Shown: piece by piece, positions 52,736-63,095 of the stretch | Position numbering within the stretch: position 1 is the first letter of the stretch | How the letters are laid out: every line of letters starts with the position of its first letter | NCBI RefSeq assembly: GCF_030552895.1 | Contig: NZ_CP130649.1 | Location: 2,046,001 to 2,110,000, forward strand | Direction of reading: 5' to 3' | DNA: 64,000 bases | DNA from: Tatumella ptyseos | Lineage (GTDB): Bacteria > Pseudomonadota > Gammaproteobacteria > Enterobacterales > Enterobacteriaceae | The notes under the pieces: model-generated | What the model saw: only the letters and a program-made list of their open reading frames with translations | The model's database searches: none | What the model was told of the DNA's origin: nothing | Position numbers and translations under genes: made by a program

Positions 52736-53998
52736 TTATTCCTCCACCTCTGCTTCCGGCAGCCAGCGCTCGATAAGATAGAAAATCAGGCTTAATACGA
52801 TACCGACAATCGTTGCTAAGGCCATTCCTTTAAGTTCAGCAGCACCAATATGAATTGATGCACCGCTCACCCCGACAATAAGGATAATTGCGGTAAGAAT
52901 AAGGTTTTTCGCTTTGCTGTAGTCGACTTTCGCATCAATCAAAACGCGAATACCGGAGGCACCGATGACGCCATAAAGCAGTAATGAAACGCCGCCCATA
53001 ACGGGAACAGGGATGGCTTGAATAATCGCCGCCAGTTTACCGACACAAGATAAGGCTATTGCCATGATCGCAGCGCCACTGATTACCCAAGTGCTATAAA
53101 CGCGGGTAATTGCCATCACGCCTATATTCTCACCGTAAGTGGTGTTCGGGGTCGAACCGAAGAAACCGGAAAATAGGGTTGAGAGGCCATTCGCTAGCAT
53201 GGAACGGTGTAGTCCTGGATCACGGATCAGATCTCGTTTAACGATATTCGCCGTGACGACCAGATGACCAACGTGTTCGGCAATCACCACCAGCGCGGCA
53301 GGCAGTATAGTTAAGATCGCTCCCCACTCAAAACGTGGTTGATAAAAAGTGGGTAAGGCGAACCATGGGGCTTGTTGAACCGGCAGCCAATTGACCATTC
53401 CCAGACTGGCCGCGACGGCATAACCGGCCACCACGCCAATCAAGATAGGAATAATGGCCAAAAAGCCACGGAACAGTACGGCACCAAACACCGTAACCCC
53501 TAAGGTAATCATGGAGACGACTAAGGTATGGCTATCGCTCACTGCGCCCGTGTCGGTCACTAATCCGGCCATTTTCGCCGCGACACCTGCTAGCTCAAGG
53601 CCAATAACGGCGATAATCGCCCCCATGGCAGCAGGCGGAAATAAAATGTCTAACCAGCGCGTTCCTGCAAACTTAACGATAAGTCCTACGAGGCAGAATA
53701 ACGCACCACAAGCGATAAAGCCCCCCAGTGCGACTTCATACCCTTGTGGAAGCAACAATAGTACCGGTGAGATAAAGGCAAAACTCGAGCCAAGATAGGC
53801 CGGTATTTTACCCTTACAGATAAAGAGATAAAGCAGCGTGCCAATTCCATTGAACAGTAAAATGGTTGCAGGATTAACATGAAATAGCACCGGAACGAGT
53901 ACGGTCGAACCAAACATCGCGAACAGATGCTGTAGGCTCAGAGGAAGCGTTTGGTACAGCGGCAAACGCTCATCGACTTCAATAGTACGACGACGCAT
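52736..53998 (-). CDS. uraA: Uracil permease UraA
   Basis: 420 residues (E. coli 429), 14 membrane segments in the NAT/NCS2 7+7 fold. The first motif is FAMFGSTVLVPVLF. Uracil-binding glutamates lie around VIAEHVGHL and GTSPNTTYGENIG-like FFGSTPNTTYGENIGVMAITR. It imports uracil with protons for salvage by Upp, encoded 63 bp upstream on the same strand. A terminator-like hairpin lies between the two genes. Confidence 0.97.
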   Translation of the reverse strand: MRRRTIEVDERLPLYQTLPLSLQHLFAMFGSTVLVPVLFHVNPATILLFNGIGTLLYLFICKGKIPAYLGSSFAFISPVLLLLPQGYEVALGGFIACGALFCLVGLIVKFAGTRWLDILFPPAAMGAIIAVIGLELAGVAAKMAGLVTDTGAVSDSHTLVVSMITLGVTVFGAVLFRGFLAIIPILIGVVAGYAVAASLGMVNWLPVQQAPWFALPTFYQPRFEWGAILTILPAALVVIAEHVGHLVVTANIVKRDLIRDPGLHRSMLANGLSTLFSGFFGSTPNTTYGENIGVMAITRVYSTWVISGAAIMAIALSCVGKLAAIIQAIPVPVMGGVSLLLYGVIGASGIRVLIDAKVDYSKAKNLILTAIILIVGVSGASIHIGAAELKGMALATIVGIVLSLIFYLIERWLPEAEVEE

Positions 53999-54020
53999 AG
54001 TAACTCCCTAAATTAGACAT

Positions 54021-54043
54021 AAAAAAACCGACCATTGGGTCGG
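54021..54043 (-). terminator. Intercistronic terminator/attenuator between upp and uraA
   Basis: Stem CCGACC/GGTCGG (54028-54033, 54038-54043) with ATTG loop; on the minus strand it is followed by T7. It should reduce uraA expression relative to upp. Confidence 0.8.
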
Positions 54044-54061
54044 CATTAATAAAAGAAGTGC

Positions 54062-54688
54062 TTATTTGGTACCAAAAATTTTATCGCCGGCATCACCCAA
54101 TCCTGGAATGATGTAGCCATGCGCATCAAGGCCTTGATCAATTGAGGCAGTGTACAGTTCCACATCAGGGTGGGCGGCTTCTAATGCAGCAATCCCCTCC
54201 GGTGCGGCGACGAGAACCAATACTTTAATCGCTTGGCAGCCGGATTGTTTGAGTAAATCGATCGTCGCAATCATCGACCCGCCAGTTGCCAGCATTGGGT
54301 CTACAACCAACGCCATTCGCTCATCCATGTTGGAGGCTAATTTTTGGAAATAAGGAACCGGCTCGAGCGTTTTTTCATCACGGTAAACCCCCACCACACT
54401 GATCCGAGCGCTAGGCACATGCTCCAATACCCCTTCCATCATCCCTAACCCAGCACGCAGGATCGGGACAACGGTAATTTTTTTACCTTTAATTTGCTCG
54501 ATCTCGACGGGGCCGTTCCAACCGTCAACCGTGACCACTTCAGTCTCTAAGGTAGCTGTCGCCTCATAGGTCAATAAGCTGCCAACTTCAGAAGCCAGCT
54601 CGCGAAAACGCTTTGTGCTAATTTCATTTTCGCGCATTAAACCCAGTTTATGTCTTACCAGTGGATGTTTCACTTCAACGATTTTCAT
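54062..54688 (-). CDS. upp: Uracil phosphoribosyltransferase
   Basis: 208 residues from ATG 54688, the E. coli length, starting [24 protein letters not shown]-binding loop [15 protein letters not shown] and the C-terminal uracil-binding [17 protein letters not shown] are intact. It converts uracil and PRPP to UMP. The frame runs 11 codons further upstream without family support. It is first in upp-uraA and divergent from purM. Confidence 0.98.
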   Translation of the reverse strand: MKIVEVKHPLVRHKLGLMRENEISTKRFRELASEVGSLLTYEATATLETEVVTVDGWNGPVEIEQIKGKKITVVPILRAGLGMMEGVLEHVPSARISVVGVYRDEKTLEPVPYFQKLASNMDERMALVVDPMLATGGSMIATIDLLKQSGCQAIKVLVLVAAPEGIAALEAAHPDVELYTASIDQGLDAHGYIIPGLGDAGDKIFGTK

Positions 54689-54843
54689 ACTCTTTCCCCG
54701 ATCTAAAAAAACACACTGCAAAAAATCAATGGATTATACCGCTTTTTGGCCTTGGGCGGTATGTTTACCCTGAAATTTCGCCTGTTTCGGTAAGAGGAGA
54801 TTCTTATCAGGCCTGCTTCTGAACATTCCAACGAAACTGAGGC

Positions 54844-54859
54844 TCGCAAACGTTTGCGA
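54844..54859. promoter_or_regulatory. PurR operator upstream of purM
   Basis: A perfect 16-bp palindrome, TCGCAAACGTTTGCGA, matching the PurR consensus in its central 14 positions. It is 63 bp upstream of the purM start and just before a TAGAAT -10-like element (54867-54872), where bound PurR would block RNA polymerase. Confidence 0.92.
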
Positions 54860-54922
54860 CGACTGTTAGAATACCCCCGCTCTCATTTTACTACCAACCG
54901 CAAATCGCGTGGGGATTCTGCA

Positions 54923-55960
54923 GTGACCGATAAAACCACTCTTAGTTATAAAGACGCCGGTGTTGATATTGATGCTGGAAATGCACTGGTTGATCGAATT
55001 AAAGGTGTTGTGAAAAAGACTCGTCGCCCTGAAGTGATGGGTGGATTAGGCGGATTTGGTGCGCTATGTTCACTGCCGACTAAATACCGCGAGCCAGTAT
55101 TAGTCTCTGGGACAGATGGCGTGGGAACTAAACTGCGTTTAGCGATGGATTTAGGTCGCCACGATACTATCGGTATTGATCTGGTCGCGATGTGTGTCAA
55201 CGATCTGGTGGTACAAGGCGCCGAACCGCTCTTTTTCTTAGATTACTATGCTACGGGTAAACTTGATGTTGAGACCGCGGCATCAGTCATCACCGGTATT
55301 GCTGAAGGCTGCCAACAATCAGGCTGCGCCCTGGTAGGTGGAGAAACGGCTGAAATGCCAGGTATGTATCATGGCGATGATTACGACGTGGCAGGATTTT
55401 GTGTCGGCGTCGTTGAAAAGTCAGAAATTATCGATGGTAGTAAAGTCGGTGCGGGCGATGCATTAATCGCGCTCGGATCAAGTGGTCCACACTCAAATGG
55501 TTACTCACTGGTCAGAAAAATTCTGGAAGTGAGCAACACTGATCCACTGACCGAACAATTGAATGGCCAATCTCTGGCCGATCACCTTTTAGCGCCAACC
55601 CGTATTTACGTCAAAAATACCCTCGCGCTAATTGAAAAGTTCGATATTCATGCCATCGCACACTTAACCGGTGGTGGCTTCTGGGAAAACATCCCTCGTG
55701 TACTGCCAGACAATACGCAAGCTGTTATCGATGAAAACAGCTGGCAATGGCCGCCAGTGTTTGAATGGTTACAAAAAGCAGGCAATGTCAGCCGTCATGA
55801 AATGTACCGTACCTTCAACTGTGGCGTAGGCATGATCATCGCTCTACCTGAAGCTGAGGCTGAGGCTGCCATCGCCCACCTACAAGAATTAGGTGAAAAC
55901 GCTTGGAAGATTGGTCATATCACCGAAGGCGGCGAGACTGAGCAGGTCGTTATTGCATGA
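54923..55960 (+). CDS. purM: AIR synthetase PurM (phosphoribosylformylglycinamidine cyclo-ligase)
   Basis: 345 residues from GTG 54923, the E. coli length, starting [21 protein letters not shown] after the initiator. Conserved blocks are [27 protein letters not shown] and [14 protein letters not shown]. It closes the imidazole ring in purine synthesis. The frame is open back to 54854, but that would start inside the PurR operator; GGGGA sits 8 bp before the GTG. It overlaps purN by 4 bp (ATGA). Confidence 0.98.
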   Translation: MTDKTTLSYKDAGVDIDAGNALVDRIKGVVKKTRRPEVMGGLGGFGALCSLPTKYREPVLVSGTDGVGTKLRLAMDLGRHDTIGIDLVAMCVNDLVVQGAEPLFFLDYYATGKLDVETAASVITGIAEGCQQSGCALVGGETAEMPGMYHGDDYDVAGFCVGVVEKSEIIDGSKVGAGDALIALGSSGPHSNGYSLVRKILEVSNTDPLTEQLNGQSLADHLLAPTRIYVKNTLALIEKFDIHAIAHLTGGGFWENIPRVLPDNTQAVIDENSWQWPPVFEWLQKAGNVSRHEMYRTFNCGVGMIIALPEAEAEAAIAHLQELGENAWKIGHITEGGETEQVVIA

Positions 55961-56613
55961 AACGAATTGTTGTCCTGATTTCCGGATCAGGCTCCAACTT
56001 ACAAGCCATCATTGATGCCTGCCAACTGGGCAGGCTCAAGGCCGAGATCGTCGCGGTATTAAGTAACAAAGCAGAGGCTTACGGCCTTCAGCGCGCAGAA
56101 CAAGCCGGTATTACTACCGCGAGCCTTGCTATCGGCGACTATGCGGATCGTGAGGCTTTCGATCAAGCTTTACAGCAACAGATCGAGAGTTACCAGCCAG
56201 ATTTAGTGGTACTGGCGGGCTATATGCGTATCTTAAGCGCTCCCTTTGTGATGCATTATCGCGGTAGACTCCTGAATATCCACCCCTCTTTACTCCCAAA
56301 ATATCCTGGCTTGCATACGCATCGCCGGGCAATAGAGAATGGTGATAGCCAGCATGGCGCCAGTGTTCATTTCGTGACCGAACAGCTCGACGGTGGACCG
56401 GTCATTCTGCAAGCCACCATCCCTGTGCTGCCTAAGGATACAGAGCAAGATCTCGCTACCCGTTTGCTAAGTAAAGAGCACTTGATCTATCCGCAGGTTA
56501 TTCAGTGGTGGGTTGAGGGACGACTCGCCTTAAAAGAGGATCAGGCTTGGCTTGATGGACAACCGCTAGGGCCATCGGGTGCGGTGTTTGGAACCGATAA
56601 ACGCGACTCTTAG
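55957..56613 (+). CDS. purN: Phosphoribosylglycinamide formyltransferase 1
   Basis: 218 residues (E. coli 212). N-terminal phosphate loop [13 protein letters not shown]; catalytic Asn and His in [13 protein letters not shown], and the later Asp in the EQLDGGPV loop. It transfers a formyl group from 10-formyl-THF to GAR. It is translationally coupled to purM and under the same PurR site. A terminator follows. Confidence 0.97.
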   Translation: MKRIVVLISGSGSNLQAIIDACQLGRLKAEIVAVLSNKAEAYGLQRAEQAGITTASLAIGDYADREAFDQALQQQIESYQPDLVVLAGYMRILSAPFVMHYRGRLLNIHPSLLPKYPGLHTHRRAIENGDSQHGASVHFVTEQLDGGPVILQATIPVLPKDTEQDLATRLLSKEHLIYPQVIQWWVEGRLALKEDQAWLDGQPLGPSGAVFGTDKRDS

Positions 56614-56638
56614 CTAAGTATCCTTTATATGGCTAGAG

Positions 56639-56676
56639 ATACCCCAAGGTAATATTATACTTTGGGGTATTTTTTT
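56639..56676 (+). terminator. Terminator after purMN
   Basis: Arms ATACCCCAA/TTGGGGTAT (56639-56647, 56662-56670) followed by a T-run, 26 bp after the purN stop. Confidence 0.9.
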
Positions 56677-56795
56677 GAGTGGCTGATTGAAAAAGGACGA
56701 TACCGACTCATCATCCTGTAAAGTGAAGTAGAGTAAATAGTAGTTTTTACTCTAACATTAAGTATGTAGGTATTGCTCACGAACATTTCCGATCT

Positions 56796-57785
56796 CTACT
56801 TATCCCTCACCCTACTGTGGAGTAGTTGTTCGGCAATACCCGAGACATCATAATCTTCAATGTTAGATAATACGACAAGAGTAAATCCTTCCTCTTGTGA
56901 CCGAAGAAAATAACTTTCTCTCCCAAATGTGGAACCTGCGTGGCAGTAAACATCACCGAAATCTTCCTTCTCGAGCTCAAGACCAAAGCAATAAGAACAA
57001 TGATCTTCAATAACAATCCCCGCATCGGTAAGACTAGGAAGCGGTGTTAGCATTTTGTTTAATAAACGCTGCCCGCCTAAAGACCCAGATAAAAAGTTAC
57101 GCCCCCATTTCAGTAAATCAGTCACTGATGAATGTACGAGACCAGCACCCACTACTCCCCATGGGCTAAAGATGGAGTAGAATGTATTATTAAACTTTTG
57201 ATATCCCGTTACTGCTTTTTGCTCCTTATTCAGGCCATCCGAGACAAAAGAGTGCCTCATCCCCAGAGGATCAAAAATCTCTTTTTTTATAAACTCAGAA
57301 AATGTTAATCCTGAAATATGTTCAACGACTTGAGCAAGAAACATATAGCCGGTATTACTGTATTGATACTTTGTACCTGGCGTAAAATAAACAGAGGTTT
57401 TCTCTAGAACACCCTTCAGGATATTTTCTTTACTAAAATCTGAGAAATAATCGATCCCTTTTTCTTCTGCTATCTCAAAGAGACAGGGTAGCCCAGAGGT
57501 ATGATAAATTAAATGTTCAAGCGTTATATCAGCTTCAAACGCAGCGGCTTCAGGAACGTAGCGAGAGAGTAGATCGTTTAACTCCAGCAATCCCTGTTGT
57601 TCAAGTAGTAGAATACTAAAAGCTGTAAATTGTTTCGATACTGAGGCAATATCAAATACACTGTCTCGATTAATGCTAACTTCGCGTATTATGTCTTCCA
57701 CACCAATACTGTACTCGAAAGCTAATCCATGGTCGTACTGCATAACGGCTATTACACCAGGTTTATTTATTGTTTTTTCTGTCAT
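56796..57785 (-). CDS. Serine hydrolase of the beta-lactamase/PBP4* type
   Basis: 329 residues without a recognisable signal peptide. Active-site motifs of the class C beta-lactamase fold are present: SVSK at residues 48-51, YSN at 143-145 and a C-terminal HAG (VYCHAGSTFGRES). This family covers esterases, D-aminopeptidases and penicillin-binding-like enzymes, and apparent lack of export argues against a peptidoglycan role. Its AT-rich codon use differs from purN and ppk on either side, and E. coli has nothing here, so it looks acquired. It stands alone. An upstream palindrome at 57897-57911 might be an operator. Confidence 0.82.
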   Translation of the reverse strand: MTEKTINKPGVIAVMQYDHGLAFEYSIGVEDIIREVSINRDSVFDIASVSKQFTAFSILLLEQQGLLELNDLLSRYVPEAAAFEADITLEHLIYHTSGLPCLFEIAEEKGIDYFSDFSKENILKGVLEKTSVYFTPGTKYQYSNTGYMFLAQVVEHISGLTFSEFIKKEIFDPLGMRHSFVSDGLNKEQKAVTGYQKFNNTFYSIFSPWGVVGAGLVHSSVTDLLKWGRNFLSGSLGGQRLLNKMLTPLPSLTDAGIVIEDHCSYCFGLELEKEDFGDVYCHAGSTFGRESYFLRSQEEGFTLVVLSNIEDYDVSGIAEQLLHSRVRDK

Positions 57786-58075
57786 AGGGCTTAGCTTACG
57801 ATTATTTATTATTCGACGTGGAGAGATATTTTATTTTGGATAAGAGGGTGAATGATTAATCATCACATCAGGCGATTCCCCTATTACACTCTATCCCACA
57901 ATTAAATTGTGTAAAAATAATAGTGACTATAAGGATGATAATAGTGGTTTTATTTATACAACGAAATTTAAATTCATTTCGGTTAACTCCCCCTCATTAA
58001 TGCTTTGAGTCAGCACCATCCCATCAAAGAAACCACTAACAACTGCTCCCAAAAGCAGAGCCCAGTCCTTGATGA
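57786..58075. other. AT-rich gap upstream of the serine hydrolase gene
   Basis: About 290 bp without a supported gene. It contains a perfect 15-bp palindrome, CACAATTAAATTGTG (57897-57911), about 110 bp upstream of the serine hydrolase start, which could be a regulator site. No tRNA, insertion sequence or repeat was seen. Confidence 0.5.
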
Positions 58076-58104
58076 TAAAAATTACCTGCCTACGGCAGGT
58101 AATT
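58076..58104 (-). terminator. Terminator after the lactonase-like gene
   Basis: Perfect 11-bp arms AATTACCTGCC/GGCAGGTAATT (58080-58090, 58094-58104), followed on the minus strand by a T-run; 23 bp after the stop. Confidence 0.88.
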
Positions 58105-58127
58105 GATTCAAGCAAACCAACTCGAAA

Positions 58128-59327
58128 TTACTTACCTAAATCCACAAAACGGATATGGGTTGGTGTACCGATTTGTAACGTTGCGCCAGTAGGTGAGAGC
58201 TCACCGGTCTCAAGATCACGTGCAAACTCCACCACGTTATTTGAGTAAACGTTGGCAACAAAGAGGTAACGGCCTGTCGCATCGAAGGTAAAATCACGTG
58301 GCTCTACGCCGCCCGCTGAGTAGGTCTTCGACGCCGAAAGCTTACCTGTCGCCTTATCCACTGCATAACGAACAATCTGGTTTTTCTCACCACGGTTGCC
58401 GACGTACAAGAAACGACCATCTGGCGACAGTGAAAGACCTGCACCACTCATATCATCAGGCTTAGTCGAGTCGGTCAGTTTTTCAGATTGCTCAAGCGCT
58501 GTCTTCCCGTTGTTGAAGGAGTAAACCTTAACTTGGGCCGACATCTCTGTCGTGACATAGAGATATTTGCCATCTGCGGAGAATAAGCTATGACGTGGAC
58601 CATCGCCTTCTGGGAAGTTAATAGTCTTATCCGCTAATAATTTGAATGGCTCTTTGGCTTTCGCATCATAGTGATATACATGGATCTTATCCGCCCCCAA
58701 ATCGGCGGCTAATACATACTGTCCATCGATACTAAAGGTCACGGAGTGCGCGTGCCCTGAGGATTGACGCTCAGCGACTTTATTGCTGCCTTGATTATAG
58801 GGGAAGAATTGCTGTGTTTTGCCTAAACGGCCATCACTTTGCACTGGAATAGCACTCACCCCTGCCTGCCCATCTTTGGCTGAATAGTTCGCGACTAACA
58901 AGTAGCGTCCATCACGGCTCAGCGCGGAATGCGTTGGGTGCATCCCGCTACTATCAACGGTATTGAGTAAAGTTAGTTCGCCATTTTTTTCTAAATGATA
59001 GGCACTGACCTTACCGTCATCGACTTCATTGACCACATAGACGCGTTGATGTGGAGCATCGATCGTCAGCCATGAAGGGCTTTGGGCTGGCGTTAAAGCG
59101 ATTGGCATCATGCTGCCATTAGCCGATAAACGCACAGTATAAATGCCTTGGCTTGGATAAAAGGCTTTTTGAACACGAGCGCCCTGCGCTTCACCCGTCC
59201 AAGAGCCCACTAAAAAGGTTTGTTCAGCCACGGCAGGTTGTTGGTTTAATAATCGCGCTTCATCGGCGCTTGCCGCATGGTTGAACATCAGTGCTGCAGT
59301 AATCCCTAGGTATTTTTTCATTAACAT
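58128..59327 (-). CDS. Secreted lactonase-family beta-propeller protein
   Basis: 399 residues: a signal peptide ending near AASA, then seven beta-propeller blades in the pattern of the lactonase family (PF10282, which includes E. coli 6-phosphogluconolactonase Pgl). Typical segments are SPSWLTIDAPHQRVYVVNE, SGMHPTHSALSRDGRYLLVANY, SGHAHSVTFSIDGQYVLAADLGADKIHVY and GVEPRDFTFDATGRYLFVAN. Pgl is cytoplasmic; this protein should be periplasmic, so its substrate is probably a different lactone or sugar derivative. ATG at 59321 is better spaced from AGGAA than the one at 59327. Single gene, divergent from ppk. Confidence 0.85.
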   Translation of the reverse strand: MLMKKYLGITAALMFNHAASADEARLLNQQPAVAEQTFLVGSWTGEAQGARVQKAFYPSQGIYTVRLSANGSMMPIALTPAQSPSWLTIDAPHQRVYVVNEVDDGKVSAYHLEKNGELTLLNTVDSSGMHPTHSALSRDGRYLLVANYSAKDGQAGVSAIPVQSDGRLGKTQQFFPYNQGSNKVAERQSSGHAHSVTFSIDGQYVLAADLGADKIHVYHYDAKAKEPFKLLADKTINFPEGDGPRHSLFSADGKYLYVTTEMSAQVKVYSFNNGKTALEQSEKLTDSTKPDDMSGAGLSLSPDGRFLYVGNRGEKNQIVRYAVDKATGKLSASKTYSAGGVEPRDFTFDATGRYLFVANVYSNNVVEFARDLETGELSPTGATLQIGTPTHIRFVDLGK

Positions 59328-59484
59328 TTCCTAACAATTAAACAAGACTTAAGAGTGGCGTAACTTATCGCAAATGGCAAATAAAAATGGCTGATTAATC
59401 ATCCGTAGACAAATGTGGGGATTGATCGCCATAATGGAGCCGAGAAATTGCAGTCTGCGTTCTGTTATGATCAACGGAGTCAGG

Positions 59485-61545
59485 ATGGGTCAAGAAAAGC
59501 TATATCTAGATAAAGAAATCAGTTGGTTAGCCTTTAATGAGCGCGTGTTACAGGAAGCCGCTGATAAACGCAATCCGCTTATTGAACGTATGCGCTTTTT
59601 AGGGATCTACTCCAGCAATTTAGAAGAATTCTACAAAGTCAGATTTGCCGATCTGAAACGCCGAATTTTAATTGGTGAGGAACAAGGCAGCCATAACGTT
59701 CCTCGCCATCTGCTAAAAAAAATTCAACAGCGAGTGGTGGTTGCGGACCAAGAGTTTGACGTCCTCTATAATGACTTGCTACTTGAGATGGCAAGAAATC
59801 AAATATTTCTTATCAACGAACGTCAGCTTTCCGCCAACCAACAACACTGGTTGAAGATCTATTTCAACCAAGAGCTGCGTCAGCATGTCACACCGATCGT
59901 TCTTAACGCCGAAACAGATTTAACCCAATTTTTAAAGGATGATTACACCTACCTCGCGGTAGAAATTATCCTTGGTCAGGAACGGCAGTATGCGTTATTA
60001 GAAATCCCCTCGGACAAAGTGCCACGTTTCATTGATCTCCCTGCGGAGCCACCACGCCGTCGTAAGCCAATGATCTTACTCGACAACATCATGCGCTATT
60101 GCTTGGACGATATTTTTAAGGGCTTTTTCGATTACGACCAGCTGAATGCCTTCTCGATGAAAATGACCCGTGATGCAGAATATGATCTGGTAACGGAGAT
60201 GGAATCGAGTCTGCTGGAGCTTATGTCATCCAGCTTAAAACAACGCCTCACTGCTGAGCCAGTACGCTTCGTTTATCAAAGGGATATGCCGTCAGAAATG
60301 GTCGCACTGCTCTGTGAGAAGCTGTCGATCACTAACTTCGACTCTATCTTGCCAGGCGGACGGTATCATAACTTTAAAGACTTCATTAAATTTCCTAACG
60401 TCGGCAAAGCAAATCTTGAAAATAAGGCCTTGCCCCCTATCCGCCATAAAGGATTTAACCCGTTTCGTAACGGCTTCGATGCGATACGAGACCGGGATAT
60501 TTTACTGTATTACCCTTATCACACGTTCGAGCATGTACTGGAGTTCCTCCGCCAGGCCTCATTTGACCCCAGCGTCTTAGCCATAAAGATCAATATCTAT
60601 CGGGTAGCGAAAGATTCACGCATTATGGATGCAATGATCCACGCGGCGCATAACGGTAAAAAAGTGACCGTCGTCGTCGAACTCCAAGCACGGTTTGATG
60701 AAGAAGCTAATATCTATTGGGCTAAGCGCCTAACCGAAGCGGGTGTTCACGTTATTTTCTCCGCACCAGGATTAAAAATTCATGCCAAGCTCTTCCTAAT
60801 TACCCGTCGAGAAGGTGACAAAGTGATCCGTTATGCGCACATCGGTACCGGTAACTTTAACGAACGCACAGCTCGAACTTATACGGATTACTCTTTGCTC
60901 TCGAGCGATGCGCGAATTACCAATGAAGTACGACGCGTGTTTAACTTTATCGAAAATCCCTACCGGCCGGTTAATTTTGAGTATCTGATGGTCTCGCCAC
61001 AAAATACTCGCCAGACCCTTTATCGACTGATTGATACTGAAATCGCTAATGCCCAACAAGGTTACCCCGCAGCAATCACTTTAAAAATTAATAACCTTGT
61101 CGATAACGGCCTGATTGATCGTCTTTACGCTGCCTCAGGCGCTGGTGTGAAAATTAATCTTCTGGTTAGAGGCATGTGCTCCTTAATCCCTAATATTGAA
61201 GGGATTAGCGAGAACATTCATATCTACAGCATTATTGACCGTTATTTGGAGCACGATCGTGTCTATGTGTTCGAAAATAATGGGGATCCTAAAGTCTTCC
61301 TTTCCTCTGCAGACTGGATGACGCGTAATATTGATAACCGTATTGAAGTTGCGGTAACTATCCTCGATCCCAAAGTCAAACAACAGATTTTAGATATCGT
61401 CGACATCCTATTTAGCGACACGGTTAAAGCAAGAATTATTGATAAAGAGTTAACAAACCGCTATCGTCCGCGCGGTAACCGCCGTAAAGTGCGGGCGCAG
61501 AATGCCATTTATAATTATATTAATACCATTGAAAACACCGACTAA
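59485..61545 (+). CDS. ppk: Polyphosphate kinase Ppk
   Basis: 686 residues from ATG 59485 (E. coli 688), beginning [20 protein letters not shown]. Four-domain PPK1 architecture; the phosphorylated histidine is in [11 protein letters not shown], and a second conserved one in [18 protein letters not shown] flanks of the [15 protein letters not shown] region. It makes polyphosphate from ATP at the inner membrane. The frame opens 24 codons earlier, but GGAG before 59485 and family length fix the start. Two residues are missing compared with E. coli near [17 protein letters not shown]. ppx follows 3 bp later. Confidence 0.97.
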   Translation: MGQEKLYLDKEISWLAFNERVLQEAADKRNPLIERMRFLGIYSSNLEEFYKVRFADLKRRILIGEEQGSHNVPRHLLKKIQQRVVVADQEFDVLYNDLLLEMARNQIFLINERQLSANQQHWLKIYFNQELRQHVTPIVLNAETDLTQFLKDDYTYLAVEIILGQERQYALLEIPSDKVPRFIDLPAEPPRRRKPMILLDNIMRYCLDDIFKGFFDYDQLNAFSMKMTRDAEYDLVTEMESSLLELMSSSLKQRLTAEPVRFVYQRDMPSEMVALLCEKLSITNFDSILPGGRYHNFKDFIKFPNVGKANLENKALPPIRHKGFNPFRNGFDAIRDRDILLYYPYHTFEHVLEFLRQASFDPSVLAIKINIYRVAKDSRIMDAMIHAAHNGKKVTVVVELQARFDEEANIYWAKRLTEAGVHVIFSAPGLKIHAKLFLITRREGDKVIRYAHIGTGNFNERTARTYTDYSLLSSDARITNEVRRVFNFIENPYRPVNFEYLMVSPQNTRQTLYRLIDTEIANAQQGYPAAITLKINNLVDNGLIDRLYAASGAGVKINLLVRGMCSLIPNIEGISENIHIYSIIDRYLEHDRVYVFENNGDPKVFLSSADWMTRNIDNRIEVAVTILDPKVKQQILDIVDILFSDTVKARIIDKELTNRYRPRGNRRKVRAQNAIYNYINTIENTD

Positions 61546-61548
61546 CTT

Positions 61549-63075
61549 ATGCCTATAAGCCAACATAGCCCTGAAAAACCTCAAGAATTTGCAGCCATCG
61601 ATCTAGGATCGAACAGCTTCCACATGGTCATCGCTCGTGTGGTGGATGGTGCCATCCAAGTTCTTGGCCGTTTAAAACAACGCGTTCACCTCGCTGATGC
61701 CATCACGCTTGATAATCAACTTACGGAAGAAGGTATTGAACGTGGTCTGAGTGTGCTTGCGCTCTTTGCAGAACGGTTACAGGGCTTTGACCCCGCGAAT
61801 GTATCGATTGTCGGTACCCACACCTTACGGGTCGTCGACAACGCCGAAGAGTTCCTCAAGCGTGCGGAAGAGGTCATCCCTTATCCTATCGATGTGATCT
61901 CAGGGAATGAAGAAGCACGCCTGATCTTTATGGGCGTCGAACATACTCAGCCTGAAAAAGGTCGTAAATTGGTGATCGATATTGGTGGCGGGTCGACTGA
62001 GTTGGTGATCGGCGAAGATTTCGAGCCTCAGCTGATCGAGAGTCGCAGAATGGGCTGCGTCAGCTTCAGTAAACTCTATTTCCCTGGGGGTAAAATCAGC
62101 CACGATAATTTCCGCCGTGCCCGCTTAGCGGCCGCTCATAAACTTGAAACTCTTGCTTGTCAGTATCGACAAGCGGGTTGGCAAGTCGCGATGGGCGCGT
62201 CGGGGAGTATCAAGGCTGCATGTGAAGTGTTGGCCGCTTTAGGCGAAAAAGAGAAAGTGATCACCCGCGATAGTCTCGCATTACTGTGGGACAAAATTAG
62301 CGACTTTGAGTCGATGGATGAGCTCGAACTACCAGGACTTTCCGAGGATCGTAAATCGGTTTTTGTCCCAGGGTTGGCTATCCTTTGTGGTATTTTCGAC
62401 GCGCTACAGATTAAAGAGCTGCTTTATTCCGACGGTGCACTACGCGAAGGGGTCCTTTATGAGATGGAAGGTCGTTTCCGCCATCAAGATATCCGCAAAC
62501 GCACCGCACTCAGTTTAGCCGAACATTATGTGGTCGATCGCGATCAAGCTAAACAGGTATTAGAAACCACGCGTCTACTGCATCGTCAGTGGGAAAAACA
62601 GAACCCAAAACTGGCCAATAAAGCCCTCACCGCTTTAGTAGAATGGGCCGCTATGCTGCATGAGGTCGGGTTAACGATTAACCATAGTGCGATGCAACGC
62701 CACTCTGCTTATATTTTACAGCACTCAAATATGCCGGGCTTTAGCCAGCAACAGCAACTCTTGTTAGCCACTTTGGTCCGTTTCCATCGTAAGGGTATAA
62801 AAATCGACGATGTCCCGCGCTTTACTGCCTTTAAGCGTAAGCAGTTCTTACCACTAATTTTCCTATTGCGTTTAGCCATTTTGTTGAATAACCAGCGTCA
62901 AGCAACGACTCGCCCTGAAAAGCTGTTATTGCATACCGATGAAGGCCACTGGACACTCATCTTCCCGAAAGAGTATTTCAACCAAAATGCCCTAGTGCAG
63001 CTCGATTTAGAACGTGAACAACTTTATTGGTCGGACGTGACTGGCTGGCAGTTGAACTTGAGCGAAGAAAAATAA
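61549..63075 (+). CDS. ppx: Exopolyphosphatase Ppx
   Basis: 508 residues (E. coli 513). Two actin-like (ASKHA) domains with the phosphate loops [16 protein letters not shown] and [14 protein letters not shown], then a C-terminal HD-like helical domain with the [23 protein letters not shown] stretch. It releases phosphate from polyphosphate ends. It is in one operon with ppk, as in E. coli. Confidence 0.97.
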   Translation: MPISQHSPEKPQEFAAIDLGSNSFHMVIARVVDGAIQVLGRLKQRVHLADAITLDNQLTEEGIERGLSVLALFAERLQGFDPANVSIVGTHTLRVVDNAEEFLKRAEEVIPYPIDVISGNEEARLIFMGVEHTQPEKGRKLVIDIGGGSTELVIGEDFEPQLIESRRMGCVSFSKLYFPGGKISHDNFRRARLAAAHKLETLACQYRQAGWQVAMGASGSIKAACEVLAALGEKEKVITRDSLALLWDKISDFESMDELELPGLSEDRKSVFVPGLAILCGIFDALQIKELLYSDGALREGVLYEMEGRFRHQDIRKRTALSLAEHYVVDRDQAKQVLETTRLLHRQWEKQNPKLANKALTALVEWAAMLHEVGLTINHSAMQRHSAYILQHSNMPGFSQQQQLLLATLVRFHRKGIKIDDVPRFTAFKRKQFLPLIFLLRLAILLNNQRQATTRPEKLLLHTDEGHWTLIFPKEYFNQNALVQLDLEREQLYWSDVTGWQLNLSEEK

Positions 63076-63095
63076 CGCATAACGGTGAGGTCACT

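Noticed and set aside
54854..54922. Upstream extension of purM by 23 codons
   Set aside because: It would begin inside the PurR operator, and the GTG at 54923 gives the exact family length with a ribosome binding site.
57954..58109. A 51-codon minus-strand frame with a hydrophobic stretch (LLLGAVVSGFFDGMVLTQ) after the lactonase-like gene
   Set aside because: It passes through a strong terminator hairpin, its only early start is a TTG without a ribosome binding site, and no family is evident. It may be a fossil, but it is too short to support.
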